Of a stretch of 43,981 bases of DNA, positions 34,055-43,981 are shown in pieces. Below the pieces are notes generated by a model. It did not search any database. It was given only the letters and a program-made list of their open reading frames with translations, and was not told the DNA's origin. A program made the position numbers and the translations under genes. How positions within the stretch are numbered: position 1 is the stretch's first letter; each line of letters opens with the position of its first letter. Source of the DNA: Rhodococcus yananensis (lineage in GTDB: Bacteria > Actinomycetota > Actinomycetes > Mycobacteriales > Mycobacteriaceae); NCBI RefSeq assembly GCF_020515525.1, contig NZ_JAIYEP010000035.1:1-43981 (forward strand), given 5' to 3'.

Positions 34055-34410
34055 GGACGTCCCACCACCCGGTGCGGCCGGGCCCGCGAACGTTCGGGTC
34101 GATGCGGCGGGAGCATGGTCCCGCCGAATTCCTCCGCGAAAGCCGAACGTACGCACAGTCGCTCTCCCTCGGTCGCGCCGGCCCGGCATCGGGCCGGCCT
34201 TCGCCGCTCGGGAAAGGATCTGCGGACGCCGAAATCTGCCGCGGGTGACCCGCGGTGCATCGCTGACGGTGCCGTTCCGGTCGTGACTCAGCGTTCCCAC
34301 GACTCGGGTTGTGACACTCCTTCCCCAAGAGCGCCATGTGCACCGTACGACACGGCGTGGGGGGGCTGCACGGGTCTCGGTGAATTCACACGCAAAGTCC
34401 CTGTACCGGG
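34055..34410 (-). other. Non-coding leader upstream of ripA
   Basis: This gap of about 356 nt separates ripA from the DUF6676 gene and contains no frame I can support. It holds the perfect 9-bp hairpin GCCGGCCCG-GCAT-CGGGCCGGC (34177-34198) and a smaller GTCGTG/CACGAC stem (34280-34303). I looked for the c-di-AMP riboswitch that controls related hydrolase genes in actinobacteria, but the conserved GGGGTGAATC and GTCAGCTAACC blocks are not recognisable. A structured leader or attenuator for ripA is possible. Confidence 0.4.
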
Positions 34411-34983
34411 TCAGCGATCGGCGGGATCCTCGGCGACGATCGTCGAGGGATCCTCGGCGTGCGGTGCAGCCGCGTGTGGGCCCCCCTCGGGCCCGCGGCG
34501 GAACTTCGCCCACCAGGTCGCCGCACCCGCGACCGCCACGACGGCGATCAACAGGAGGGTCATCAGGGTCCACGGCGGAGAGGGTTCGACGAGCGAGTCG
34601 ACGAAGTTGGTCGTCGACACGACCGGGTTGCCGGTGTAGGTGCGGTCCTGCGCGGCCTCGAGGTCGACGCGGTCCACGGTGTCGCTGAACGAGCCGACCC
34701 ACGAGGGGCTGAGCACGAGGACGGTGCCCCCGTCCTCGGACACGACCTCGGTCGCCAGATCTCGGAGTTGGGTGTCGATCCGCGGGTTCGCGTCGAGCAC
34801 CACGACACTCAGATCGAATCCGTTGTCGCGGGCCCGCTGCACCTGCGCGGCGATGTCGCCGACGTACTGCTCGGGCGCGGACACGTGATCGTCGGCGAGA
34901 TCGGCCAGTATCGTCTCGACGCTGACGCCTGCCGGGAGGTCGGTGGCCGAGGGCCCGGGAATGCGTGGCAGTGGCGCAGTCAA
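34411..34983 (-). CDS. DUF6676 family protein (Rv1476-like)
   Basis: The protein of about 190 residues has a soluble N-terminal domain (ETILADLADDHVSAPEQYV, later VVLDANPRIDTQLRDLATEV and VLVLSPSWVGSFSDTVD) and one C-terminal membrane helix (WTLMTLLLIAVVAVAGAATW) followed by a charged tail. The same layout is found in M. tuberculosis Rv1476, beside ripA. The exact role is unknown, though location links it to envelope growth. The TTG start is a choice among weak candidates; a longer frame runs into the acnA promoter and is less likely. Confidence 0.75.
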   Translation of the reverse strand: MTAPLPRIPGPSATDLPAGVSVETILADLADDHVSAPEQYVGDIAAQVQRARDNGFDLSVVVLDANPRIDTQLRDLATEVVSEDGGTVLVLSPSWVGSFSDTVDRVDLEAAQDRTYTGNPVVSTTNFVDSLVEPSPPWTLMTLLLIAVVAVAGAATWWAKFRRGPEGGPHAAAPHAEDPSTIVAEDPADR

Positions 34984-35119
34984 TTCTGTCGGGTCTCTCC
35001 GGTGGTGCGGGAATCGGGATCGCGCCGCGCGCACGGCACCACCGCACCCTACGCGATGCGCCTCCGGTCCGCGTGCTCCGGAATGCCGCCTCGGCCGGAT
35101 CTTCACGCCCGGGGTTATG

Positions 35120-35142
35120 TAGGACAAGCGTACTGTTAGACT
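35120..35142 (+). promoter_or_regulatory. acnA promoter with AcnR-like operator
   Basis: TAGGACAAGCGTACTG (35120-35135) matches, except at the first base, the AcnR target CAGNACnnnCGTACTG as I recall it from Corynebacterium glutamicum. It ends 1 nt before the -10 hexamer TAGACT (35137-35142), so a bound repressor would block RNA polymerase. The TetR-family gene directly after acnA is the likely regulator. Confidence 0.6.
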
Positions 35143-35207
35143 CGGTACGAGACGCCGCGACGGTATTCACCGGAATCCCACCGGTCGACGTCGTGTGCCT
35201 CGCTTGA

Positions 35208-38066
<2,859 letters not shown>

Positions 38067-38075
38067 CGGTAGAAC

Positions 38076-38140
38076 GTGGCCGTCCGGCCACTGTCAGGTG
38101 GGACGGCGGGCCCGGGGCGACTCTCGTCTCGGGCCCGCCG
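38076..38140 (+). terminator. Two hairpins after acnA
   Basis: GTGGCC-GTCC-GGCCAC (38076-38091) sits inside an outer CTGAC/GTCAG stem. It is followed by an 11-bp perfect stem CGGCGGGCCCG/CGGGCCCGCCG (38104-38140), extendable by three pairs including one G-T. No T-run follows. Likely factor-assisted termination or attenuation between acnA and its regulator. Confidence 0.5.
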
Positions 38141-38196
38141 CACACCCTCCCACCTTCCGTCGGCCCACCCGTGCCACTGTCGAAAGGACCGGCCCA

Positions 38197-38763
38197 GTGC
38201 CCAAGGTCAGTGAGGACCACCTCGCGGCGCGGCGCGCGCAGATCCTCGACGGCGCGCGGCGTTGCTTCGCCGAGTACGGCTACGACGGCGCCACCGTGCG
38301 CCGACTCGAAGACGCCACGGGGCTGTCCCGGGGCGCGATCTTCCACCACTTCAAGGACAAGGACGGGCTGTTCCTCGCGCTCGCGCAGGAAGACGCCAAG
38401 CGCATGGCCGATGTCGCGGCCACCGAAGGACTGGTGCAGGTCATGCGCGACATGCTCTCGTCCCCCGAGCAGTTCGACTGGCTCGGCACACGACTGGAGA
38501 TCACCCGCAGGCTGCGGACCGATCCGGAGTTCGCGAAGGCCTGGACCCAGCACTCCGCGGAGCTGACCGAGGCGACCGTCGGCCGCCTCGAACGGCAGCG
38601 GGAGGCCGGGCGACTCCGCGACGACCTGCCCACCGCGGTGCTCGTCGGCTACCTCGATCTGGTGCTCGACGGGCTCATCGCACGACTCGCGTCGGGGCAC
38701 GCCGAGAAGGATCTCGCCCTGGTTCTCGACCTCGTCGAGGACTCGGTGCGCCGACGCGACTGA
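38197..38763 (+). CDS. acnR: TetR-family regulator, AcnR-like
   Basis: The 188-residue TetR protein has a three-helix HTH at about residues 12-58 (RRCFAEYGYDGATVRRLEDA, then GLSRGAIFHHFKDKDGLFL) and an all-helical C-terminal ligand domain (FDWLGTRLEITRRLRTDPEF). It lies directly after acnA, as AcnR does in Corynebacterium (Rv1474c in M. tuberculosis), and an AcnR-like site is present at the acnA promoter. The GTG start has AAGGA about 8 nt upstream. The AcnR assignment rests on synteny, the operator match and the HTH; the citrate/Mg2+ sensing of AcnR is family knowledge. Confidence 0.85.
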   Translation: MPKVSEDHLAARRAQILDGARRCFAEYGYDGATVRRLEDATGLSRGAIFHHFKDKDGLFLALAQEDAKRMADVAATEGLVQVMRDMLSSPEQFDWLGTRLEITRRLRTDPEFAKAWTQHSAELTEATVGRLERQREAGRLRDDLPTAVLVGYLDLVLDGLIARLASGHAEKDLALVLDLVEDSVRRRD

Positions 38764-38790
38764 CTCGTGCGTGTCGCACGGTCGCCGGGT

Positions 38791-39045
38791 TCAGCCGGCG
38801 GTCTTCTGCGCCGACGTCGCGCGGCGCCGATTCGGTCCGCCACGCCCACGCAATCGCACCTGGGACTCGACCAGTACATTGTGGACGAAGCCGTACGATC
38901 GACCCATCTCCTGCGCCAGCGTCCGGATGCTCGCACCCGCCTCGTACCGCCGCTTCAATTCTTCCTGCAGGCGGTTCCTCGACTCGCCCGTGACCCGACT
39001 TCCCTTCGGGAACTGACTCTCGTCCCGCTCCGAGTTACGCGCCAT
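38791..39045 (-). CDS. Small HTH protein (Rv1473A-like)
   Basis: The 84-residue basic protein has a charged N terminus (MARNSERDESQFPKGSRV), a helix with RLQEELKRRYEAG, a helix-turn-helix (ASIRTLAQEMGRSYGFVHNV) and an Arg/Gly tail (LRGRGGPNRRR). It resembles the small DNA-binding proteins annotated as Rv1473A-type regulators between the ABC-F gene and the acn regulator in mycobacteria. No enzymatic region is present. It is convergent with the AcnR-like gene (27-nt gap), and a short intergenic stretch separates it from the ABC-F gene. Confidence 0.85.
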   Translation of the reverse strand: MARNSERDESQFPKGSRVTGESRNRLQEELKRRYEAGASIRTLAQEMGRSYGFVHNVLVESQVRLRGRGGPNRRRATSAQKTAG

Positions 39046-39134
39046 CGCATCCTCCTGTCACCGAGACAAGACCCCGGCACCCAGGCTAGTGGACGGCACC
39101 ATGGTCCGGAGCGGATCGGCCGAGCCGATCCCCG

Positions 39135-40766
39135 TCACGCCAGCTGGATCAGCTCCAGGTATTCCTGGGACCAGTGGTCCTCGGTGCCGTCGGGCAGCAG
39201 GATGACCCGCTCCGGGTTCAACGCCTCCGCCGCCCCCGGGTCGTGGGTCACCAGCACCACGGCACCCTCGTAACTGCGCAGCGCATCGAGCACCTGTTCA
39301 CGCGAGACCGGATCGAGGTTGTTGGTCGGTTCGTCGAGCAGCAACACGTTCGCGGCCGACGACACCAGCCCGGCCAGCGCGAGCCGGGTCTTCTCACCGC
39401 CGGACAGTGTTCCGGCGGGCTGATCGAGCTGGGGTCCGGTGAACATGAACGCGCCCAGCAGACCGCGCAGGTCCTGCTCCCCCGCGTCCGGTGCGGCGTG
39501 CCGGATGTTCTCCCACACCGTCGCAGTGTCGTCGATCGTGTCGTGCTCCTGAGCGAAGTAGCCGACCTTCGATCCGTGTCCGGGCACGAGTTCACCGAGG
39601 TCCGGTTGTTCGACGCCCGCGAGGAGACGCAGCAGTGTCGTCTTACCGGCGCCGTTGAGTCCGAGCACCACCACACGGCTGCCCCGGTCGATCGCGAGAT
39701 CCACGCCGGTGAAGATCTCCAGCGATCCGTAGACCTTCGTCAGTTCCTTCGCCATCAGGGGGGTCTTGCCGCACGCCGCGGGCGTCGGGAACCGGATCTT
39801 CGCGACCTTGTCGGCCACCCGCACCTCGTCGAGATCCGCGAGGAGTTTCTCGGCGCGCTTGGCCATGTTCTGCGCGGCGGTGGCCTTCGTCGCCTTCGCA
39901 CCGAGTTTCGCCGCCTGCTTCTGCAACGCCGACGCCTTCTTCTCCGCGTTGGCGCGCTCGCGGCGGCGCCGTGCCTCGTCGGTGGCCCGCGCGTCGAGGT
40001 ACTTCTTCCAACCCATGTTGTAGATGTCCGCCTCGCCGCGCACCGCGTCGAGGAACCACACCTTGTTCACGACGTCCGCGAGCAGGTCCACGTCGTGGCT
40101 GATCACGATCAGACCGCCGTCGTGGTTCTGCAGGAACCCGCGCAGCCACGTGATCGAGTCGGCATCGAGATGGTTCGTCGGTTCGTCGAGCAGCAACGTG
40201 GTGTTCGACTTGCCGCCGGAGCCGTCGGACGCCGCGAACAGGATGCGGGCGAGTTCCACTCGACGACGCTGACCACCCGAGAGTGTGTGGAGGGCCTGAC
40301 CGAGGACACGGTCCGGCAACCCGAGACTGTGGCAGATCCGTGCCGCCTCCGACTCGGCGACGTACCCGCCGAGCGACGCGAACCGTTCTTCGAGCGACCC
40401 GTACTTGCGGACCGCACGATCGCGGATCTTCTCGTCGACGGACTCGGCCATCAACGCCTGCTGCTTCTCCATTCCGCGCATGATCTCGTCGAGGCCCCGC
40501 GCCGACAACACACGATCCTTCGCCAGCACGTCGAGATTGCCTTCCTTCGGATCCTGCGGCAGGTAGCCGAGGTCCCCGGACCGCAGGACCGTTCCCGCGT
40601 ACGGCTCCCCCTCACCCGCCAGGATGCGCAAGGTGGTGGTCTTGCCCGCGCCGTTGCGTCCGACCAACCCGATGCGGTCGCCGCCCTGCACCCGCAACGC
40701 CGACCCGGGCGCGGTGAGCAGCGTCCGCACGCCGGCGCGGACTTCCAGGTCGGTGGCGGTGATCAC
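39135..40766 (-). CDS. ABC-F family ribosome-associated ATPase (Rv1473-like)
   Basis: This 543-residue protein has two nucleotide-binding domains and no membrane segment. Walker A motifs are GRNGAGKTT and GLNGAGKTT, signatures LSGGQRRRVELARIL and LSGGEKTRLALAGLV, and Walker B motifs LLLDEPTNHLD and LLLDEPTNNLD. Between the domains is the long Lys/Ala/Arg linker (ALQKQAAKLGAKATKATAAQ) diagnostic of ABC-F proteins, which act on ribosomes. M. tuberculosis Rv1473 has been annotated as a macrolide-type transporter, but antibiotic resistance cannot be inferred here from sequence. The GTG start is supported by GAGGAG 9 nt upstream; an upstream frame would add 22 poorly supported residues. Confidence 0.93.
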   Translation of the reverse strand: MITATDLEVRAGVRTLLTAPGSALRVQGGDRIGLVGRNGAGKTTTLRILAGEGEPYAGTVLRSGDLGYLPQDPKEGNLDVLAKDRVLSARGLDEIMRGMEKQQALMAESVDEKIRDRAVRKYGSLEERFASLGGYVAESEAARICHSLGLPDRVLGQALHTLSGGQRRRVELARILFAASDGSGGKSNTTLLLDEPTNHLDADSITWLRGFLQNHDGGLIVISHDVDLLADVVNKVWFLDAVRGEADIYNMGWKKYLDARATDEARRRRERANAEKKASALQKQAAKLGAKATKATAAQNMAKRAEKLLADLDEVRVADKVAKIRFPTPAACGKTPLMAKELTKVYGSLEIFTGVDLAIDRGSRVVVLGLNGAGKTTLLRLLAGVEQPDLGELVPGHGSKVGYFAQEHDTIDDTATVWENIRHAAPDAGEQDLRGLLGAFMFTGPQLDQPAGTLSGGEKTRLALAGLVSSAANVLLLDEPTNNLDPVSREQVLDALRSYEGAVVLVTHDPGAAEALNPERVILLPDGTEDHWSQEYLELIQLA

Positions 40767-40909
40767 GCGGCGAACTCCTCGATCGATCGATGTGGTGATG
40801 CCAGGATGCCGGGCGGCAGGCACACGAACCACCTATTTTACCGACCGACTCGCTGCGGCACGACGTGAGATCCGCTACCCGCGGGCACGCACCGCCTACG
40901 CTGGCGCGC

Positions 40910-42025
40910 ATGACCGTCCCGGCCACCGATGTCCTCGTCGCCGGACTCGGCCCCGCCGGCCGGGCCCTGGCCGCCCGCTGCGCGCACGCCGGACTGTCGG
41001 TGGTCGCGGTGGATCCCGTCCCGGGACGCCGGTGGACGGCCACCTACGGCGCGTGGGCCGACGAACTCCCCGAGTGGCTGCCCGGACACACCGTCGCGGC
41101 AACGGTCGCGAAGCCGGCCGCCTTCACCACCCACATGCACCTCCTCGACCGGCCGTATCGCATCCTCGACACCGGTGCGGTGCAGGACGCGCTGAGCCTC
41201 GACGACGTGACGGTGGTGACCGGTCGTGTCACCTCCCTCGGTCGCGGCGAGGTGCTCGTCGACGGCCACGGTGTCCTCCGCGCGAAACACGTCGTCGACG
41301 CCCGCGGCCTCCCCCTGTCTCCCGATCGTGCACAGCAGTCGGCGTTCGGGGTGATCACCGACGCGACCACCGCGGCCGGAGCACTCGACGGACACGCTGC
41401 CTGGTTCATGGACTGGCGGCGCGACAACGGCACCGGCACGCACGACACACCGTCCTTCCTGTACGCGATGCCGCTCGGCGGTGACCGGGTGCTGCTCGAG
41501 GAGACGTGTCTGGTGGGGCGTCCGACCCTGCCGCTGCCGGAACTGCAACGACGGCTCACCGTTCGTCTGGAGTCGCGGGGTGTGCGGGTACCGGCGACGG
41601 CACCGGTCGAACGGGTGCGGTTCACGGTGCAGCACGACGGTCGTCGAAACGGCGCGGTGACCGGGTTCGGGGCGCGCGGCGGCCTGATGCACCCGGCGAC
41701 CGGCTACGCGGTGGCCACCGCCCTCGCCGTCGCCGACCCCCTCGCCGCCGCCGTCCGCTCCGGTCTCGACCCCGCTCGGTGGCTGTGGCCGCCGTCCGCC
41801 CGTGCGGTGGCCGCGTTGCGCCGCACCGGTCTACGGGTGCTGTTGGATCTCGACCCCGCCGCGGTACCCGCCTTCTTCGCCGCGTTCCTCGATCTTCCCG
41901 AGCCGCAGCAACGCGCGTATCTGTCGGCCCGCACCGATCTGCGCGGCACCGCCGCATCGATGCGCGCACTGTTCGGTGCGCTGCCGCCGCGGATGCGGTG
42001 GGCGCTCATCCGCGCGCTCGCCTGA
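40910..42025 (+). CDS. Lycopene cyclase-family flavoprotein
   Basis: The 371-residue protein has the dinucleotide-binding loop GLGPAGRALA at residues 12-21 and an acidic strand end in VVAVDP. Family landmarks are the TYGAWADELPEWL region, HVVDARGLPL, the FLYAMPLGGDRVLLEET motif and GARGGLMHPATGYAVATALA. This is the pattern of CrtL-type lycopene beta-cyclases, flavoproteins that cyclise lycopene ends in carotenoid synthesis. No other carotenoid genes are in the window, so pathway membership is inferred. TACGCT lies 7 nt before the ATG, a leaderless arrangement. It is divergent from the ABC-F gene. Confidence 0.85.
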   Translation: MTVPATDVLVAGLGPAGRALAARCAHAGLSVVAVDPVPGRRWTATYGAWADELPEWLPGHTVAATVAKPAAFTTHMHLLDRPYRILDTGAVQDALSLDDVTVVTGRVTSLGRGEVLVDGHGVLRAKHVVDARGLPLSPDRAQQSAFGVITDATTAAGALDGHAAWFMDWRRDNGTGTHDTPSFLYAMPLGGDRVLLEETCLVGRPTLPLPELQRRLTVRLESRGVRVPATAPVERVRFTVQHDGRRNGAVTGFGARGGLMHPATGYAVATALAVADPLAAAVRSGLDPARWLWPPSARAVAALRRTGLRVLLDLDPAAVPAFFAAFLDLPEPQQRAYLSARTDLRGTAASMRALFGALPPRMRWALIRALA

Positions 42026-42096
42026 GTCGCCGCGCGACTCTCACCGTTTTCACCGGGTCGGCCACGGGCCGGTCGCCGGTCGCGCAGGATGGAGGT

Positions 42097-42999
42097 ATGC
42101 GGTCCATCTGGAAGGGCTCACTGGCGTTCGGGCTCGTGAACGTGCCGGTGAAGGTGTACTCGGCGACGGAGAGCCACGACATCACGTTCCACCAGGTACA
42201 CGCGAAGGACGGCGGACGCATCCGATACCAGCGGGTGTGCAGCGAATGCGGCGAGGTCGTCGCCTATCAGGAGATCGACCGTGCCTACGAGGAGGACGGA
42301 CAACGGGTCGTGCTCACCGACGAGGACTTCGAGAAGCTTCCCGCCGCGGAGAAGCACGAGATTCCCGTGCTGCAGTTCGTCCCCACCGAACAACTCGATC
42401 CGATCCTGTTCGAGAAGGCCTACCATCTCGAACCGGACTCCGCCTCGCCGAAGGCCTACGCCCTGCTCGCTGCGACTCTCGAACGCATCGACCGCACCGC
42501 CCTCGTGTACTTCACGCTGCGGCAACGTACCCGACTGGCGGCACTGCGCAGCCTCGACGGCGTGCTGCTGCTGCAGACACTGCTGTGGCCGGACGAGGTG
42601 CGCGCCGCCGAGTTCCCGGTGCTCGCCGACGCGCCGACACCCTCGGAGAAGGAACTGGCGATGGCCGAGACCCTCGTGGAATCGATGTCGGACGATTTCG
42701 ACCCCGCCGAGTACCGGGACGAGTACCGGATCGAACTGCGGGCCCTGATCGACGACGCGTTGGCCCGCGGAGGCGAGAAGGTGTTCCACGTCGACGAACC
42801 GACCGGGGCGGGCACCGACGCCGAGGTACTCGACCTGGTCGCTGCACTGCAGCGCAGCGTTGTGTCCGCGACCGGTGGCCCCGCGGGTGCCGACGACCGG
42901 GAGACCGGGTCCGGCGCGTCCGTCTCGCGTACGCGGCCTCCGGCGGCCCCGGCGAAGAAGTCGGCTGCGAAGAAGAGGTCGGCGCGCAAACGCGCCTAA
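42097..42999 (+). CDS. ku: Bacterial Ku protein (non-homologous end joining)
   Basis: This 300-residue homodimeric DNA-end-binding protein of bacterial NHEJ has the Ku core MRSIWKGSLAFGLVNVPVKV, the FHQVH/RIRYQRVCSECGE loop and AYHLEPDSASPKAYALL, ending in a Lys/Ala-rich tail (PAKKSAAKKRSARKRA). Such tails stabilise DNA binding and contact LigD. No LigD gene is visible here. CAGGAT and GGAGGT directly precede the ATG; the second is too close for an ordinary ribosome-binding site, so leaderless initiation from a CAGGAT -10 is possible. The TAA overlaps the convergent MarR gene stop. Confidence 0.94.
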   Translation: MRSIWKGSLAFGLVNVPVKVYSATESHDITFHQVHAKDGGRIRYQRVCSECGEVVAYQEIDRAYEEDGQRVVLTDEDFEKLPAAEKHEIPVLQFVPTEQLDPILFEKAYHLEPDSASPKAYALLAATLERIDRTALVYFTLRQRTRLAALRSLDGVLLLQTLLWPDEVRAAEFPVLADAPTPSEKELAMAETLVESMSDDFDPAEYRDEYRIELRALIDDALARGGEKVFHVDEPTGAGTDAEVLDLVAALQRSVVSATGGPAGADDRETGSGASVSRTRPPAAPAKKSAAKKRSARKRA

Positions 43000-43508
43000 C
43001 CGGCGGCCGGTCGGTGGTCGTCCGCGTCCGTGGTTCCCTGCCCGATCGCATCGGCGAGACGCATCATCCGCTCGACCAGGTCGGCCGCGTCCGCATCCGA
43101 CCAGTCCGGGATGGCCTGCCTCAGCAGGGTGATGTGCGCGGCGCGGTGCCGGGCGAGTGCATCCGCCCCGGCGGCGGTGAGGGTCACGTTCGCCGCTCGA
43201 CGATCGTCCGGATCCGGGGTGCGAGCCGCATAGCCCAGTGTCTCCGCGTGCGCGAGTTGCCGGCTCAGCGTGGAGGCCGTCACGCACAGCCCGTCGGCGA
43301 GTTCCCCGAGCCGGCCGCCGTCCGAGACCTCGAGATGCGCCAGGAGACCGGCAAGCCAGGTCGGTAGGGTGTCGGCGATCCGTGATCCGCTGTTGAGCGC
43401 GCGGCTACGTCGCACCAGTACCCGCAATGCCTCGACGATCGCCTCGGCGCTCCCTTGGGAGAGAACACCCGATTCCTCGTCCGGCGCGCCGCCGCCGGTG
43501 ACGGTCAT
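42996..43508 (-). CDS. MarR-family transcriptional regulator (first of pair)
   Basis: The 170-residue winged-helix protein contains DGGRLGELADGLCVTASTLS and RQLAHAETLGYAARTPDPDD, the recognition helix and wing of MarR regulators, with dimerisation helices at both ends. Its ATG overlaps the stop of the upstream MarR gene (ATGA), so the two are one transcript read right to left. Its stop codon overlaps that of the convergent ku gene by 4 bases. The ligand and targets are unknown. Confidence 0.88.
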   Translation of the reverse strand: MTVTGGGAPDEESGVLSQGSAEAIVEALRVLVRRSRALNSGSRIADTLPTWLAGLLAHLEVSDGGRLGELADGLCVTASTLSRQLAHAETLGYAARTPDPDDRRAANVTLTAAGADALARHRAAHITLLRQAIPDWSDADAADLVERMMRLADAIGQGTTDADDHRPAAG

Positions 43509-43960
43509 GTCGCGTCGTCCTCGATCGATGCGCTCAACCGCATCAGCAGCGCGGTGAGATTCCGCACGTCGGTCGGTTCCCAGGAGTCGAGCCGTTCGCG
43601 CCACCGCTGGGTTTCCGCCGCCTGCAGCGCCGCAACCCGTTCACGCCCCTCCGCGGTCAATGCCACCAGTCGTGCCCGCGCATCGTGCGGGTCCGGAATG
43701 CGTTCGACCAGACCCAGTCGTGCCGCCGCGTCGATCCGCCGCGTGAGCGTGGACTTCTCGATACCGAGTTCGACGAGGAGATCGGCCATCGGCACCGCGT
43801 CCCGGTGCCGCAGCGTCATGATCATCGGGTAGCAGGCGGCGTCCAGTTTCGGGTGCAACGCCCGGGCCCGCACGCCCACGAGGCCACGCATGCGCCGGAA
43901 CAGGACCAGCATCTCCTGTTCGAGGTCCGGTACCGGATCCTCCGACCCGGCGTCGGGCAC
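43505..43960 (-). CDS. MarR-family transcriptional regulator (second of pair)
   Basis: The 151-residue protein has a MarR winged helix: PMADLLVELGIEKSTLTRRI, then AARLGLVERIPDPHDARARL with the DxRxx wing. A GTG start lies at the centre of the perfect 28-bp palindrome at the right edge; an internal ATG (43912) would leave the palindrome in the 5' leader. Either way the gene is likely to repress itself and its partner. The rest of the upstream region lies outside the window. Confidence 0.85.
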   Translation of the reverse strand: MPDAGSEDPVPDLEQEMLVLFRRMRGLVGVRARALHPKLDAACYPMIMTLRHRDAVPMADLLVELGIEKSTLTRRIDAAARLGLVERIPDPHDARARLVALTAEGRERVAALQAAETQRWRERLDSWEPTDVRNLTALLMRLSASIEDDAT

Positions 43961-43974
43961 GTGCCCGACGCCGG
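43947..43974. promoter_or_regulatory. Perfect 28-bp palindrome at the MarR pair start
   Basis: The 14-base half CCGGCGTCGGGCAC is followed by its exact reverse complement, centred on CACGTG between 43960 and 43961. It covers the putative GTG start of the second MarR gene. Position and symmetry suggest an autoregulatory operator, or a hairpin masking the start. Confidence 0.5.
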
Positions 43975-43981
43975 CGACGTC

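Noticed and set aside
34055-34410. c-di-AMP (ydaO-type) riboswitch before ripA
   Set aside because: Only a GTCAGCGATGC resemblance is seen; the GGGGTGAATC and GTCAGCTAACC blocks are missing.

Overview
The window is high-GC actinobacterial chromosome, most likely from Rhodococcus or a close mycolic-acid-containing relative. The evidence is an inhA/fabG1 (mabA) pair, a RipA-type endopeptidase beside a MoxR/DUF58/VWA cluster, methylmalonyl-CoA mutase mutAB-meaB, an actinobacterial ferrochelatase, frequent GTG/TTG starts and many 4-nt ATGA/GTGA gene overlaps. From about 8.4 to 40.8 kb the gene order follows, in reverse, the M. tuberculosis block Rv1473-Rv1496 as I remember it: ABC-F, small HTH, TetR, aconitase, Rv1476, ripA, moxR1, DUF58, VWA, fabG1, inhA, hemH, DUF3097, NfeD, SPFH, TVP38, mutA, mutB, meaB. 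The species is not resolved.

Layout. 0-3.4 kb: a truncated NCS2 purine-permease end, a tRNA-Leu(GAG), small genes, a zinc-knuckle SDR protein and a universal-stress protein. 3.4-8.4 kb: a DUF2784 membrane protein, a saccharopine-dehydrogenase-like oxidoreductase, then a cysteine-rich upstream peptide ahead of a TauE/SafE exporter coupled to a glutaminase-STAS fusion, and a lipoprotein. 8.4-13.5 kb: meaB, mutB, mutA (minus strand). 13.8-17 kb: a TVP38 membrane protein; a SatD-like HTH protein with two TCAAG-N8-CTTGA palindromes before it and a coupled membrane protein; a tandem glycine riboswitch in front of an EamA-type transporter. 17-20.5 kb: SPFH/NfeD pair, DUF3097 and an unrecognised protein.

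20.5-26.4 kb is the most unusual part. It is a five- or six-gene, tightly overlapping operon: an EspC-like type VII secretion protein, a 790-residue protein with an N-terminal W-x-G helix, three nearly identical tandem lipoproteins (773-bp period) and a fourth diverged paralogue. It sits between the hemH and DUF3097 genes, which are close neighbours in M. tuberculosis, so it looks like an inserted accessory module. I find no published system I can match to it.

26.4-35 kb is a minus-strand run linking cell-wall remodelling (DUF6676, RipA, MoxR, DUF58, VWA), mycolate synthesis (FabG1, InhA) and haem synthesis. 35-41 kb holds aconitase with an AcnR-like operator, its TetR-family regulator, a small HTH protein and an ABC-F ATPase. 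41-44 kb holds a lycopene-cyclase-like flavoprotein, a bacterial Ku gene and two overlapping MarR regulators whose promoter end carries a perfect 28-bp palindrome. I saw no IS element, CRISPR array or rRNA.
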